A program made the translations under genes and the position numbers. A stretch of 7,036 bases of DNA from Planctomycetota bacterium. GTDB taxonomy: Bacteria; Planctomycetota; Planctomycetia; Pirellulales; UBA7805. This document shows, in pieces, positions 1 through 5,758 of this stretch; positions within the stretch are counted from its first letter, which is position 1, and every line of letters begins with the position of its first letter. The DNA lies in NCBI GenBank assembly GCA_030605285.1, contig JAUWIQ010000098.1:1-7036 (forward strand), read 5' to 3'. Below the pieces are notes generated by a model. It made no database searches. It saw only the letters and a list, made by a program, of their open reading frames with translations, and was not told the DNA's origin.

Positions 1-684
1 GGGCAGGGGATCTACGAGCCCCGCCTCCTTGAAACCCTCCAGGCGGAGCAGACAGGCATCACAGTGGCCACAACTCATGCCCTCGGTATCGGGATCGTAG
101 CAAGTATGGGTGAGTCCGAAATCCACGGCAAGACGGGTGCCGAGCTGGATGATTTCCGATTTTTTCAGGTCCACAAGCGGTGCGAGAATCTCGAATTGTA
201 GGGATTCCTCGATCGCTGCCTTGGTTGCCAGATTCGCGAGCTGCTCAAAGGCTTTTACAAACTCGGGCCGGCAATCAGGATAGCCACTGTAATCCATGGC
301 ATTGACCCCCACGACGATCGCCGTTGCGCCCACCACCTCCGCCATGGCCAACGCCAGCGAAAGGAGTACTGTGTTCCGTGCGGGGACATAGGTAACGGGT
401 ATGCTCGCTCCCATTTCCTCATCGCTTCGATCTTTAGGCACAGCGATCTGATCGGTAAGTGCACTGCTGCCGAATTGCCCCAAATCGATCGAAAGTTCCC
501 TGTGTTGACGGATGCCGAGAGCCCCCGCCACGTTGCGGGCGGCCTGGAGTTAGTGGCGCTGCCGTTGGCCGTAGTCGACTGTTAACGCATACAGTTCGTA
601 ACCGTCCCGTAGGGCAACCGCCGCAGAGGTTGCCGAATCAAGGCCTCCCGAAAGCAGGATCACAGCCCGTTTCCCCTTATTCAT
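1..684 (-). pseudogene. queC: 7-cyano-7-deazaguanine (preQ0) synthase QueC, interrupted by an in-frame stop and cut by the window edge
   Basis: QueC is a cytoplasmic ATP- and zinc-dependent enzyme that converts 7-carboxy-7-deazaguanine and ammonia to preQ0 in queuosine synthesis. Seen: the start [17 protein letters not shown] carries the PP-loop SGGLDS at residues 12-17, followed by DYGQRQRH at 37-44. Codon 45 (550-552) is TAA. The same frame then continues open to the edge with VPARN (100-104), SGYPDC (133-138) and the four zinc cysteines C195, C205, C208 and C211 in CX9CX2CX2C. In E. coli QueC the stop position is the Glu of GQRHRAE, so a single GAA-to-TAA change explains it. About 228 codons are visible, near full family length, so only the extreme C-terminus is missing. 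Start ATG is 682-684; its ribosome site is weak. The gene is divergent from queF. It may be a recent pseudogene or a sequencing error; the family assignment itself is secure. Confidence 0.9.
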
Positions 685-804
685 TGTACTTGCTTTTGGC
701 CTTTCTAATCGCGTGATCGAAATCAAGATGGCCCGATGGCAGCGTTCGGGGTCTGCGGCCTCTTTTGTCTGCGCCCCCATAATGCCACAATGAACGCTTC
801 TCAT

Positions 805-812
805 AAAGGGAG
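805..812 (+). promoter_or_regulatory. Ribosome binding site of queF
   Basis: AAAGGGAG lies 9 bases before the ATG at 822. A TTG immediately precedes that ATG in frame, but the spacing and codon preference favour the ATG as the start. Confidence 0.6.
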
Positions 813-821
813 TGCCTCTTG

Positions 822-1187
822 ATGGCCAATTCGTTTGCAGAAGCTCTGGAAGTCTTTGACAATCAGTTTCCCGAACGGGACTATGTCATCCAAATCGTCT
901 GTCCAGAATTTACCTCGGTTTGTCCCAAGACCGGCCAACCAGATTTTGGCGTGTTGACCTTTACCTACACACCCGACAGGCTTTGTGTGGAACTGAAGAG
1001 CCTCAAGATCTATCTCCAGCAATTCCGCAACGAGGGGATCTTTTACGAAAATGTCACGAACCGAATCGTGGATGATTTGGTGGCGTTGATCCAGCCTCGC
1101 CGGATGCAATGTGAGGCGGCATTTAGTGCTCGAGGTGGCATCACCACGAAGGTGACGGTTGAGTATCCCCAGTCGATGGAGTCATGA
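822..1187 (+). CDS. queF: NADPH-dependent 7-cyano-7-deazaguanine reductase QueF, short (Bacillus-type) form
   Basis: QueF reduces the nitrile of preQ0 to the amine preQ1 with NADPH, just before insertion into tRNA by Tgt; it is cytoplasmic. The 121-residue protein matches the short single-domain subfamily rather than the long E. coli type. Seen: the nucleophile motif [11 protein letters not shown] with Cys34 (forms the thioimide with the nitrile) and Asp41 seven residues on, the family signature ELKSLKIY in the middle, then FRNEGIFYE with the substrate-binding Glu, and the C-terminal block [14 protein letters not shown]. The residue before that Glu is Tyr, where B. subtilis has His; this may be ordinary subfamily variation. 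Upstream lie 137 bases shared with the divergent queC, presumably holding both promoters, although I could not assign convincing -35/-10 boxes. The stop TGA directly abuts the next start, so co-transcription is likely. With queC broken, this enzyme would depend on salvaged preQ0. Confidence 0.96.
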   Translation: MANSFAEALEVFDNQFPERDYVIQIVCPEFTSVCPKTGQPDFGVLTFTYTPDRLCVELKSLKIYLQQFRNEGIFYENVTNRIVDDLVALIQPRRMQCEAAFSARGGITTKVTVEYPQSMES

Positions 1188-2201
1188 ATGGTCGAAGATG
1201 CAGAGGTGATTCTGAGCGGTTTTGCTGACGAGTCCGCAAACCACAAAACGGCGGTTGAGCAATTTGCAGCCTTTGCGGCAGTCGGACTCCAATTTTACAG
1301 TATCCGTTTTATCGATGTTGGTGGTGGCATCAAAAACGTGATGAAACTGACAAAGTCAGAAATCATCAAGGTTCGTCATTTTGAAGATGAATATGGGATG
1401 AATGTTTCGTCGATTGGATCACCCATTGGAAAAGTAAAATTGAAAGATATAGAGGATGGCACCAAGAATCCGTACGTGCCGATACAAAAATATCTTGCCA
1501 AAGATGTCCATCGTGCATGCGATCTGGCACATGCGTTTGAAACAAAACTGATTCGCGGATTTTCTTTCTATCACCCGAAGGGTAGCGATCCGAGTGAGCA
1601 TCTCGCACAGACTGTCGATCAGTTAGGTCAGATTACGGAGATGTGTCACCGCAGCGATTTGACATTTGGCCTCGAAGTGGAGGCGAATCTGGTAGGGCAG
1701 ACGGGCGAGTTGCTGTCGGAAATCCATCGGCAGGTCAACCATCCGGCCTTGGTTCTGATTTTCGACGGTGGCAATCTTGTGACCCAAGGTTTTAATACGT
1801 TTGAAGTCTACAAGCAGTATCAGGCCATGAAGCATGCAATCGGTTGGCTGCATATCAAGGATTATCGACATCCGGGGAAGACAGTAAGGATTGAACATGT
1901 TGATGAAGAAGCACTGCGGCATTTTGTACCGGCCGACCTGGGGCAGAGTGGCCACGAGATGATTCTTAAGGATTTTCGCGATTCGCTGCCGAAGCTCACC
2001 AAGCGGTTGAAGCGACGGGGAATCCCCGGCGTGTTTGTTGATCTGGAGCCGCACTTGAAAGGGGGCGGTCAATTTGGGGGCTTTAGTGGCCCCGATGGCC
2101 TGGGGGTCGCCCTGCGTTCACTCTGTCCAATACTCGATTTTGTTGGAATCGGCTACCACCTTCGCGATTTTGAGGACGTTCGCGCAACGTGGGGCGTCTG
2201 A
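1188..2201 (+). CDS. Xylose isomerase-like TIM-barrel protein (sugar phosphate isomerase/epimerase family), substrate unknown
   Basis: A 337-residue protein of the AP-endonuclease-2/xylose-isomerase-like TIM-barrel superfamily, whose members are metal-dependent sugar isomerases, epimerases or related enzymes. Seen: barrel-strand motifs FSFYHP (125-130), GLEVEAN (161-167), FDGGN (192-196), GWLHIKD (219-225) and VDLEPHL (284-290). Glu163 or Glu165, Asp193, His222 and Glu287 are the likely divalent metal ligands. The C-terminus from GGGQFGGFSGPDG (292-304) to GYHLRDFEDV (322-331) is glycine-rich and looks strongly conserved, ending in the last helix. There is no signal peptide, so it is probably cytoplasmic. 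The ATG follows the queF stop with zero gap, and GGAG at 1178-1181 inside queF gives a good ribosome site with 6-base spacing, indicating translational coupling. Compared with queF, third positions are richer in A/T in the first 150 codons. The precise substrate cannot be read from sequence; a role in queuosine metabolism would be inference only. Confidence 0.85.
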   Translation: MVEDAEVILSGFADESANHKTAVEQFAAFAAVGLQFYSIRFIDVGGGIKNVMKLTKSEIIKVRHFEDEYGMNVSSIGSPIGKVKLKDIEDGTKNPYVPIQKYLAKDVHRACDLAHAFETKLIRGFSFYHPKGSDPSEHLAQTVDQLGQITEMCHRSDLTFGLEVEANLVGQTGELLSEIHRQVNHPALVLIFDGGNLVTQGFNTFEVYKQYQAMKHAIGWLHIKDYRHPGKTVRIEHVDEEALRHFVPADLGQSGHEMILKDFRDSLPKLTKRLKRRGIPGVFVDLEPHLKGGGQFGGFSGPDGLGVALRSLCPILDFVGIGYHLRDFEDVRATWGV

Positions 2202-2844
2202 AATCGCATTGCAATGGGCACGCCGCTGCAGCCATTGCTATTTCCCAGGCCCTGTCTTTATGTCCGCTGGCGATTTCTAGCCGGGGTTGTGGCGAAGGGG
2301 GGCGACAATTTTTGCCGCCGACAAGAGGGATTTGCCTTAATTGGGGACCCTAGGCGAAGCTGCTGTCTTTCTGTCGTATCTTCAAAAGACTTATACTCAA
2401 TAAGTTTAAGTACACAAGGACATCACTCATCATCGAAAGATGCGTCGGTCAGGTTTGTGCGTTTCAAGCCGCTGTGCCCAAAAAACGGCTGTATATCTGT
2501 GAGGATTTTGCCGATTACACCAAGGGAACAGAGCGTTCTGCACCGGCTCGGAAAATCATCGTTCTAGGAGGCGGAAAAGGTGTCCTCCTCGGTAAGCCGA
2601 TTTGAGCGGATCAATCTGTGAGCAAAAGAGATAGACGTAACGTATTATTTTACAACAGGATACAAGAAAGACTCGTGGTTTGGGACAGGGCCTGAGGAAA
2701 AAAGAAAGGTTCTTAAACTTTGCGGCCCTTATTGCGTACTATTACTAGGTTGCAGACGTAAAGAATTGCTGTTTCGAGTCGTGGATGGGGATCGAAGCGT
2801 TCTACTAGTCGATGCATTCGTTTCACTTTGGGGATGATACCGTT
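2202..2844. other. Intergenic stretch without a convincing gene
   Basis: About 640 bases separate the TIM-barrel gene from the DksA-like gene. Besides the hairpin at 2211-2238, the following are visible. TATACT at 2392-2397 resembles a -10 box but has a poor -35. TACTAT at 2737-2742 has a weak TTAAAC 18 bases upstream and could serve the dksA-like gene. Imperfect or long-loop inverted repeats occur at 2467-2490 (AGCCG/CGGCT) and 2566-2589 (AGGAGG/CCTCCT). Several short open frames exist, including a GTG-started 43-codon frame at 2474-2605 and a GTG-started 13-codon frame at 2580-2621; none resembles a family I recognise. The DNA is more A/T-rich than the flanking genes, especially 2620-2760. 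A long 5' leader or small RNA is possible but unproven. Confidence 0.5.
2211..2243 (+). terminator. Hairpin after the TIM-barrel gene, probable terminator
   Basis: GCAATGG (2211-2217) pairs perfectly with CCATTGC (2232-2238). Inside, GCA (2218-2220) can pair with TGC (2227-2229), leaving a two-base bulge and a six-base loop. TATTT follows. It begins 9 bases after the TGA at 2199-2201. The T run is short, so termination strength is uncertain. Confidence 0.5.
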
Positions 2845-3291
2845 ATGGCGAGAAAAGATGAAATTTTACATATTCGCGATGTTTTAGTCGTCCGTCGGGA
2901 TGCATTGCGCCGGGCACTGGCTGGCGATTTGAGCCTCTTGTCCGAATTGCGAAATCAAGGAACTGGTGATGTAATCGATGCAGCACTCGATTCGGCACAG
3001 GGCGAGATTAATTCCCAGCTGGCGGAAGTCGAAAGTCGCGAGTTGGCTAGTATTGAAAAGGCGCTGGAGAAAATTCGGGAAGGGACCTATGGTAAATGTG
3101 AGCACTGCCCGAAAAAGGTGCCGCTAGCCCGACTTAGGGCACTTCCCTATGCCACTACCTGTATCGAATGCCAACGCCTTTCTGAAGAGGGTCGATTGGA
3201 TAGCAGTGGAGATGCTGACTGGAATCGCGTGTTAGATGCAGGTGGTGACAACGAAGTCCAGTTCAGTGATATCGAAATCGACGTGTCTTGA
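2845..3291 (+). CDS. DksA/TraR-family zinc-finger transcription regulator
   Basis: A 148-residue DksA-like protein; such proteins enter the RNA polymerase secondary channel and alter promoter response, in E. coli together with ppGpp. Seen: a long N-terminal helical part likely to form a coiled coil (about 1-80), with the tip motif DxxDxA as D42-V-I-D45-A-A47, matching the functional E. coli tip residues D71, D74 and A76. Then GTYGKCEHC leads into a zinc finger with C85, C88, C106 and C109 spaced CX2C-X17-CX2C. The last 36 residues are acidic and have no counterpart I can name. The ATG at 2845 is preferred over one at 2812 because MARKD is a familiar N-terminus for this group and GGGGA at 2830-2834 lies 10 bases upstream; the longer version would add 11 residues. 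The gene stands alone, with 128 bases to htrA. A weak stem (3288-3294 with 3300-3306) overlaps its stop but lacks a T run. Confidence 0.9.
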   Translation: MARKDEILHIRDVLVVRRDALRRALAGDLSLLSELRNQGTGDVIDAALDSAQGEINSQLAEVESRELASIEKALEKIREGTYGKCEHCPKKVPLARLRALPYATTCIECQRLSEEGRLDSSGDADWNRVLDAGGDNEVQFSDIEIDVS

Positions 3292-3405
3292 TTGTCATCC
3301 GATCAATGGCAATAAATGGCCTCGTCTGGGTAAAATGGATGTCCGGCTAAAGTGCGATTTCCAGTTTGCCAGGGATTCTCCTCGCTGATCCACAAAGAAC
3401 GCATT

Positions 3406-3411
3406 AAGGGA
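3406..3411 (+). promoter_or_regulatory. Ribosome binding site choosing the htrA start
   Basis: AAGGGA sits 8 bases before the ATG at 3420 but only 2 bases before another in-frame ATG at 3414. The spacing favours 3420. Confidence 0.6.
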
Positions 3412-3419
3412 CGATGGTT

Positions 3420-4559
3420 ATGGTGCGAAAGGATGCACCCTCCCGAAGAAGGCTCTGGCAGACAGCCGCGAGCAGTTGGTTACTCCTGTTGTTCTGTGTT
3501 GGCGCGTTACAGGCTCAGATCCCAAATCGAGAGATTTCTGACGAGGATCGCCAGCAACTCTACCGGGAACTCTCTGATCAAGTCACCGCGATCCACCACC
3601 AAGCGAATATCCTCAAGAAAGTTGCCAAGCTTGTGCGACCGACCGTGGTGCACATTGAGATCAATCAGGGCGGACGTAAGAACAGGCAGCCGGACGAAAC
3701 GGGATCCGGGGTTATTCTGAAACAGGGTGATGACTATTTCATCCTTACAAATCGTCATCTTATCCGTTCTGCCGATCCCAGCGATGTTACCATTAGCCTG
3801 TCAAACGGGCGGGAGATGCGGCCCGCTCGCATTTGGAAAGATGTGGGTACGGATATCGCAGTAATGCGTGTCAAGAACGACCGTTTGGTGGCGGCCCGCA
3901 CGGGTAACAGCGACAAGATAGAGATCGGCGATTATATCATCGCGATCGGGAGCCCCTATGGATTGAACCACTCGGTCACCCACGGGATCGTGAGCGCAAA
4001 AGGTCGTCGCGACCTGGAATTGGCGCCGGAACGAGTCGATTTTCAAGATTTTTTACAGATCGATGCATCGATCAATCCTGGGAATAGTGGCGGCCCTCTA
4101 GTCAATTTGCGGGGCGAAGTGATCGGGATCAATACGGCGATCGCGAGTACCTCAGGACGGAACGAGGGGATCGGTTTTGCGATACCAATCAATATGGCAA
4201 TGGCCGTAGCCCACCAATTGATTGCCAATGAAAGTGACACGGTCGAACGCGGTTTTCTAGGGGTTAGTCTGGATATAAATTTTGGTGCCGAGGCAGCCAA
4301 AAATTTAGGCCTTGATTCGCCTCGAGGGGCACTCGTGACCAGTGTGACGCCTGATTCAGCTGCAGCAAACGCTGAAGTCCAAAGAGACGATGTGATTTTA
4401 CGTTTTGATCGGACCTGGATTGAAAGCGACGACCATCTGGTGAATCAAGTCAGCCTGACACAGGTGGGCAAGCCGGTTCCCATGCTGATCTACCGCGATC
4501 GCAAGACAGTCGAATTGATGGTCACGATTGGCAAACGGCCACCTCCCTTAGGTCGCTAG
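3420..4559 (+). CDS. Exported HtrA/Deg-type trypsin-like serine protease with one PDZ domain
   Basis: An HtrA-family protease of 379 residues, probably acting in the periplasm on damaged or misfolded proteins. Seen: an N-terminal signal sequence with a basic stretch (RRR at 9-11), a hydrophobic core around 20-30 and a plausible cleavage after LQA (30-32). A short helical linker follows, then a trypsin-like domain with the catalytic triad His113 (LTNRH), Asp145 (GTDIAV) and Ser223 (PGNSGGP), all intact. A single C-terminal PDZ domain starts near GFLGV (278-282) and runs to about 372. One PDZ makes it architecturally closer to DegS or HtrA2 than to DegP, which has two; but DegS is membrane-anchored, whereas here the leader looks cleavable. 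The Cys in the leader is not in a proper lipobox. It is flanked by the dksA-like gene (same strand, 128 bases) and a convergent nucleoside hydrolase. Starting at 3414 would add two residues. No sigma-E-type promoter was recognised. Confidence 0.93.
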   Translation: MVRKDAPSRRRLWQTAASSWLLLLFCVGALQAQIPNREISDEDRQQLYRELSDQVTAIHHQANILKKVAKLVRPTVVHIEINQGGRKNRQPDETGSGVILKQGDDYFILTNRHLIRSADPSDVTISLSNGREMRPARIWKDVGTDIAVMRVKNDRLVAARTGNSDKIEIGDYIIAIGSPYGLNHSVTHGIVSAKGRRDLELAPERVDFQDFLQIDASINPGNSGGPLVNLRGEVIGINTAIASTSGRNEGIGFAIPINMAMAVAHQLIANESDTVERGFLGVSLDINFGAEAAKNLGLDSPRGALVTSVTPDSAAANAEVQRDDVILRFDRTWIESDDHLVNQVSLTQVGKPVPMLIYRDRKTVELMVTIGKRPPPLGR

Positions 4560-4610
4560 CTTGACCCCTGTTGCTTCAGCAGCGATACATGCGGGTGCCA
4601 ATATTGGATG

Positions 4611-4635
4611 CAGTCAGGATTGTTTGACTGTTTTT
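4611..4635 (+). terminator. Rho-independent terminator of htrA, overlapping the end of the convergent gene
   Basis: CAGTCA (4611-4616) pairs with TGACTG (4625-4630), two G-T pairs can extend the stem inward, and TTTTT follows at 4631-4635. It lies 51 bases after the htrA stop. The structure spans the last codons and stop of the nucleoside hydrolase on the other strand. The stem is short, so strength is moderate. Confidence 0.6.
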
Positions 4636-5552
4636 GCCAGACCCCGCAAAATGCAGTCCACGACGGCGGTGACATCCACTTCGGTGGCAACGTCCATGTT
4701 GGGACGCCATTGAGGATGTCCCCGCCGATCAAAAACGGTTGCACCCAGGGTTAATTCTCCGGCGGTTTCCACATCACCCGACATTGCTTCTGTCTTGAAG
4801 AGTTCGGGATGTTGGGCGGCAACGAGTGCCACAGAATCATGCAGATAAATTCCTTCCAATCCGAGCGTCATGTGATGTGATCGGAAAACATAGGGAAGAA
4901 GCTTTCGTAGTAGCTGCCCGCAGGGGGTGGTCCTGTCCTGAACTTCGTCCATTTGATCGTAGGTCATGATTACCTGTTGCGTGACATCCAAGTGTACGAG
5001 CGTCTTGGTCGTGGCTGAATGAAAAACCGCTTGGGCAGAAGCAGGAGCGCAATAGATATTGAAGTGTGCGGCGGGCGGGACATCGCCGATATTCAGGCCA
5101 CCCCCCATGATGTGGATCTGGCCGACAAGGCCCGCAAGATCCGGCTCGCGGGCCAAGGCACGTGCCACATTGGTCAACGGCCCGAGTGAAACAATCATTA
5201 CATCATCCGGCGCTTTACGCACTTCTTCACAGATAACTTTGTCCGAGGGATGCTGATGGTGCAACTCAGAGATTTCCAGATTGGTGCCACCGAGCCCATT
5301 GGTCCCATACAGGGTCTGCAGATCGCTGAGGTGCCCGTTGTCCGGCTCCCGAGCCACCCCGATCCGTGGCAGTCGCGGTGGATCCAACTGTTCGATGATT
5401 CCCTGTAAGTTTCGTGTAGCCTGTTTTGCAGAGACAGAACCGGCCGTGGCTGTCACAGCGACCACCTCTAACTGCGGATCAAACAAGGCCAGAGAAAGGG
5501 CAACGACAGCGTCGATGTTCGGGTCGACATCAAGAATTATCTTCTTGGCCAT
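4614..5552 (-). CDS. Inosine/uridine-preferring nucleoside hydrolase family protein with altered active-site residues
   Basis: A 312-residue protein of the IUNH family, whose members cleave the N-glycosidic bond of ribonucleosides using a bound calcium ion. Seen: N-terminal DVDPNIDAVVAL (8-19), the family loop ending in GPLTN (124-128, Thr127 carbonyl a calcium ligand), AAHFNIYCAP (161-170) with Asn165, and YLHDS (236-240) with His238 and Asp239. Length and overall layout are normal. The usual N-terminal signature is DTDPGIDDA; here Asn12 replaces Gly and Ala15 replaces the second Asp, a calcium ligand in the Crithidia enzyme. The usual AEFNIYxDPEAA appears with His163 for Glu and Ala169 for Asp. 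Asp8, Asp10 and Asp14 remain. There is no signal peptide. It is convergent with htrA and divergent from trpD, with 206 bases between the starts. The ribosome site upstream of the ATG (5550-5552) is weak. Fold assignment is firm; activity and substrate are uncertain. Confidence 0.88.
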   Translation of the reverse strand: MAKKIILDVDPNIDAVVALSLALFDPQLEVVAVTATAGSVSAKQATRNLQGIIEQLDPPRLPRIGVAREPDNGHLSDLQTLYGTNGLGGTNLEISELHHQHPSDKVICEEVRKAPDDVMIVSLGPLTNVARALAREPDLAGLVGQIHIMGGGLNIGDVPPAAHFNIYCAPASAQAVFHSATTKTLVHLDVTQQVIMTYDQMDEVQDRTTPCGQLLRKLLPYVFRSHHMTLGLEGIYLHDSVALVAAQHPELFKTEAMSGDVETAGELTLGATVFDRRGHPQWRPNMDVATEVDVTAVVDCILRGLAKTVKQS

Positions 5553-5745
5553 CAGATCGCCTGATTATTATTCGGCGTGTGGGAAACGACGAAGGTGTCT
5601 CCACTAACGGAAAATCTTACCGACTGCCGATTCTAGGTAGCCTCAGGATTGATAACAAGAGGAAATTGTTCATGCAGTATGCTGTCCGAAATTGGAACTT
5701 AGTATTACAATCAGCCCGCCGTCCGTGTGGATTCATGAAGTTTCT

Positions 5746-5751
5746 AGGAGG
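5746..5751 (+). promoter_or_regulatory. Ribosome binding site fixing the trpD start
   Basis: A full-consensus AGGAGG lies 7 bases before the GTG at 5759-5761. It decides in favour of this GTG over in-frame ATGs at 5672 and 5735. Confidence 0.75.
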
Positions 5752-5758
5752 CAATTTC

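Noticed and set aside
550..552. Reassignment of TAA to Glu as an explanation for the queC stop.
   Set aside because: Known bacterial reassignments concern TGA, and TAG in some phages; no conserved gene elsewhere in the window has an internal stop. A point mutation or read error is far simpler.
685..821. A preQ1 riboswitch between queC and queF.
   Set aside because: I found no match to the compact preQ1 pseudoknot, and the only GC-rich pairing (GGGG with CCCC near 750-778) is short with mismatches.
1623..2072. Long minus-strand frames inside the TIM-barrel gene, and similar ones opposite htrA and trpD.
   Set aside because: They are antisense shadows of genes with clear family motifs and show no motifs of their own.
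2214..2567. A 117-codon plus-strand frame in the gap.
   Set aside because: No ribosome site, low-complexity Ser/Arg/Pro/Cys composition, overlaps the probable terminator hairpin, and no recognisable family.
2580..2837. The GTG frame at 2580 continues past its TGA at 2619 for 71 more codons, raising the idea of a selenocysteine or readthrough protein ending just before the dksA-like start.
   Set aside because: No hairpin resembling a bacterial SECIS follows the TGA, the codons used (CTA, TTA, AGA, ATA) differ from neighbouring genes, and the translation resembles no family I know.
5553..5758. A tryptophan leader peptide/attenuator upstream of trpD.
   Set aside because: Only one Trp codon occurs in the candidate leader, it is in frame with trpD without a stop, and no competing hairpins with a T run were found.
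5426..5758. N-terminal extension of TrpD back to 5426.
   Set aside because: It would overlap the nucleoside hydrolase gene on the opposite strand and has random-looking Arg/Pro-rich sequence; trpD has normal length from 5759.
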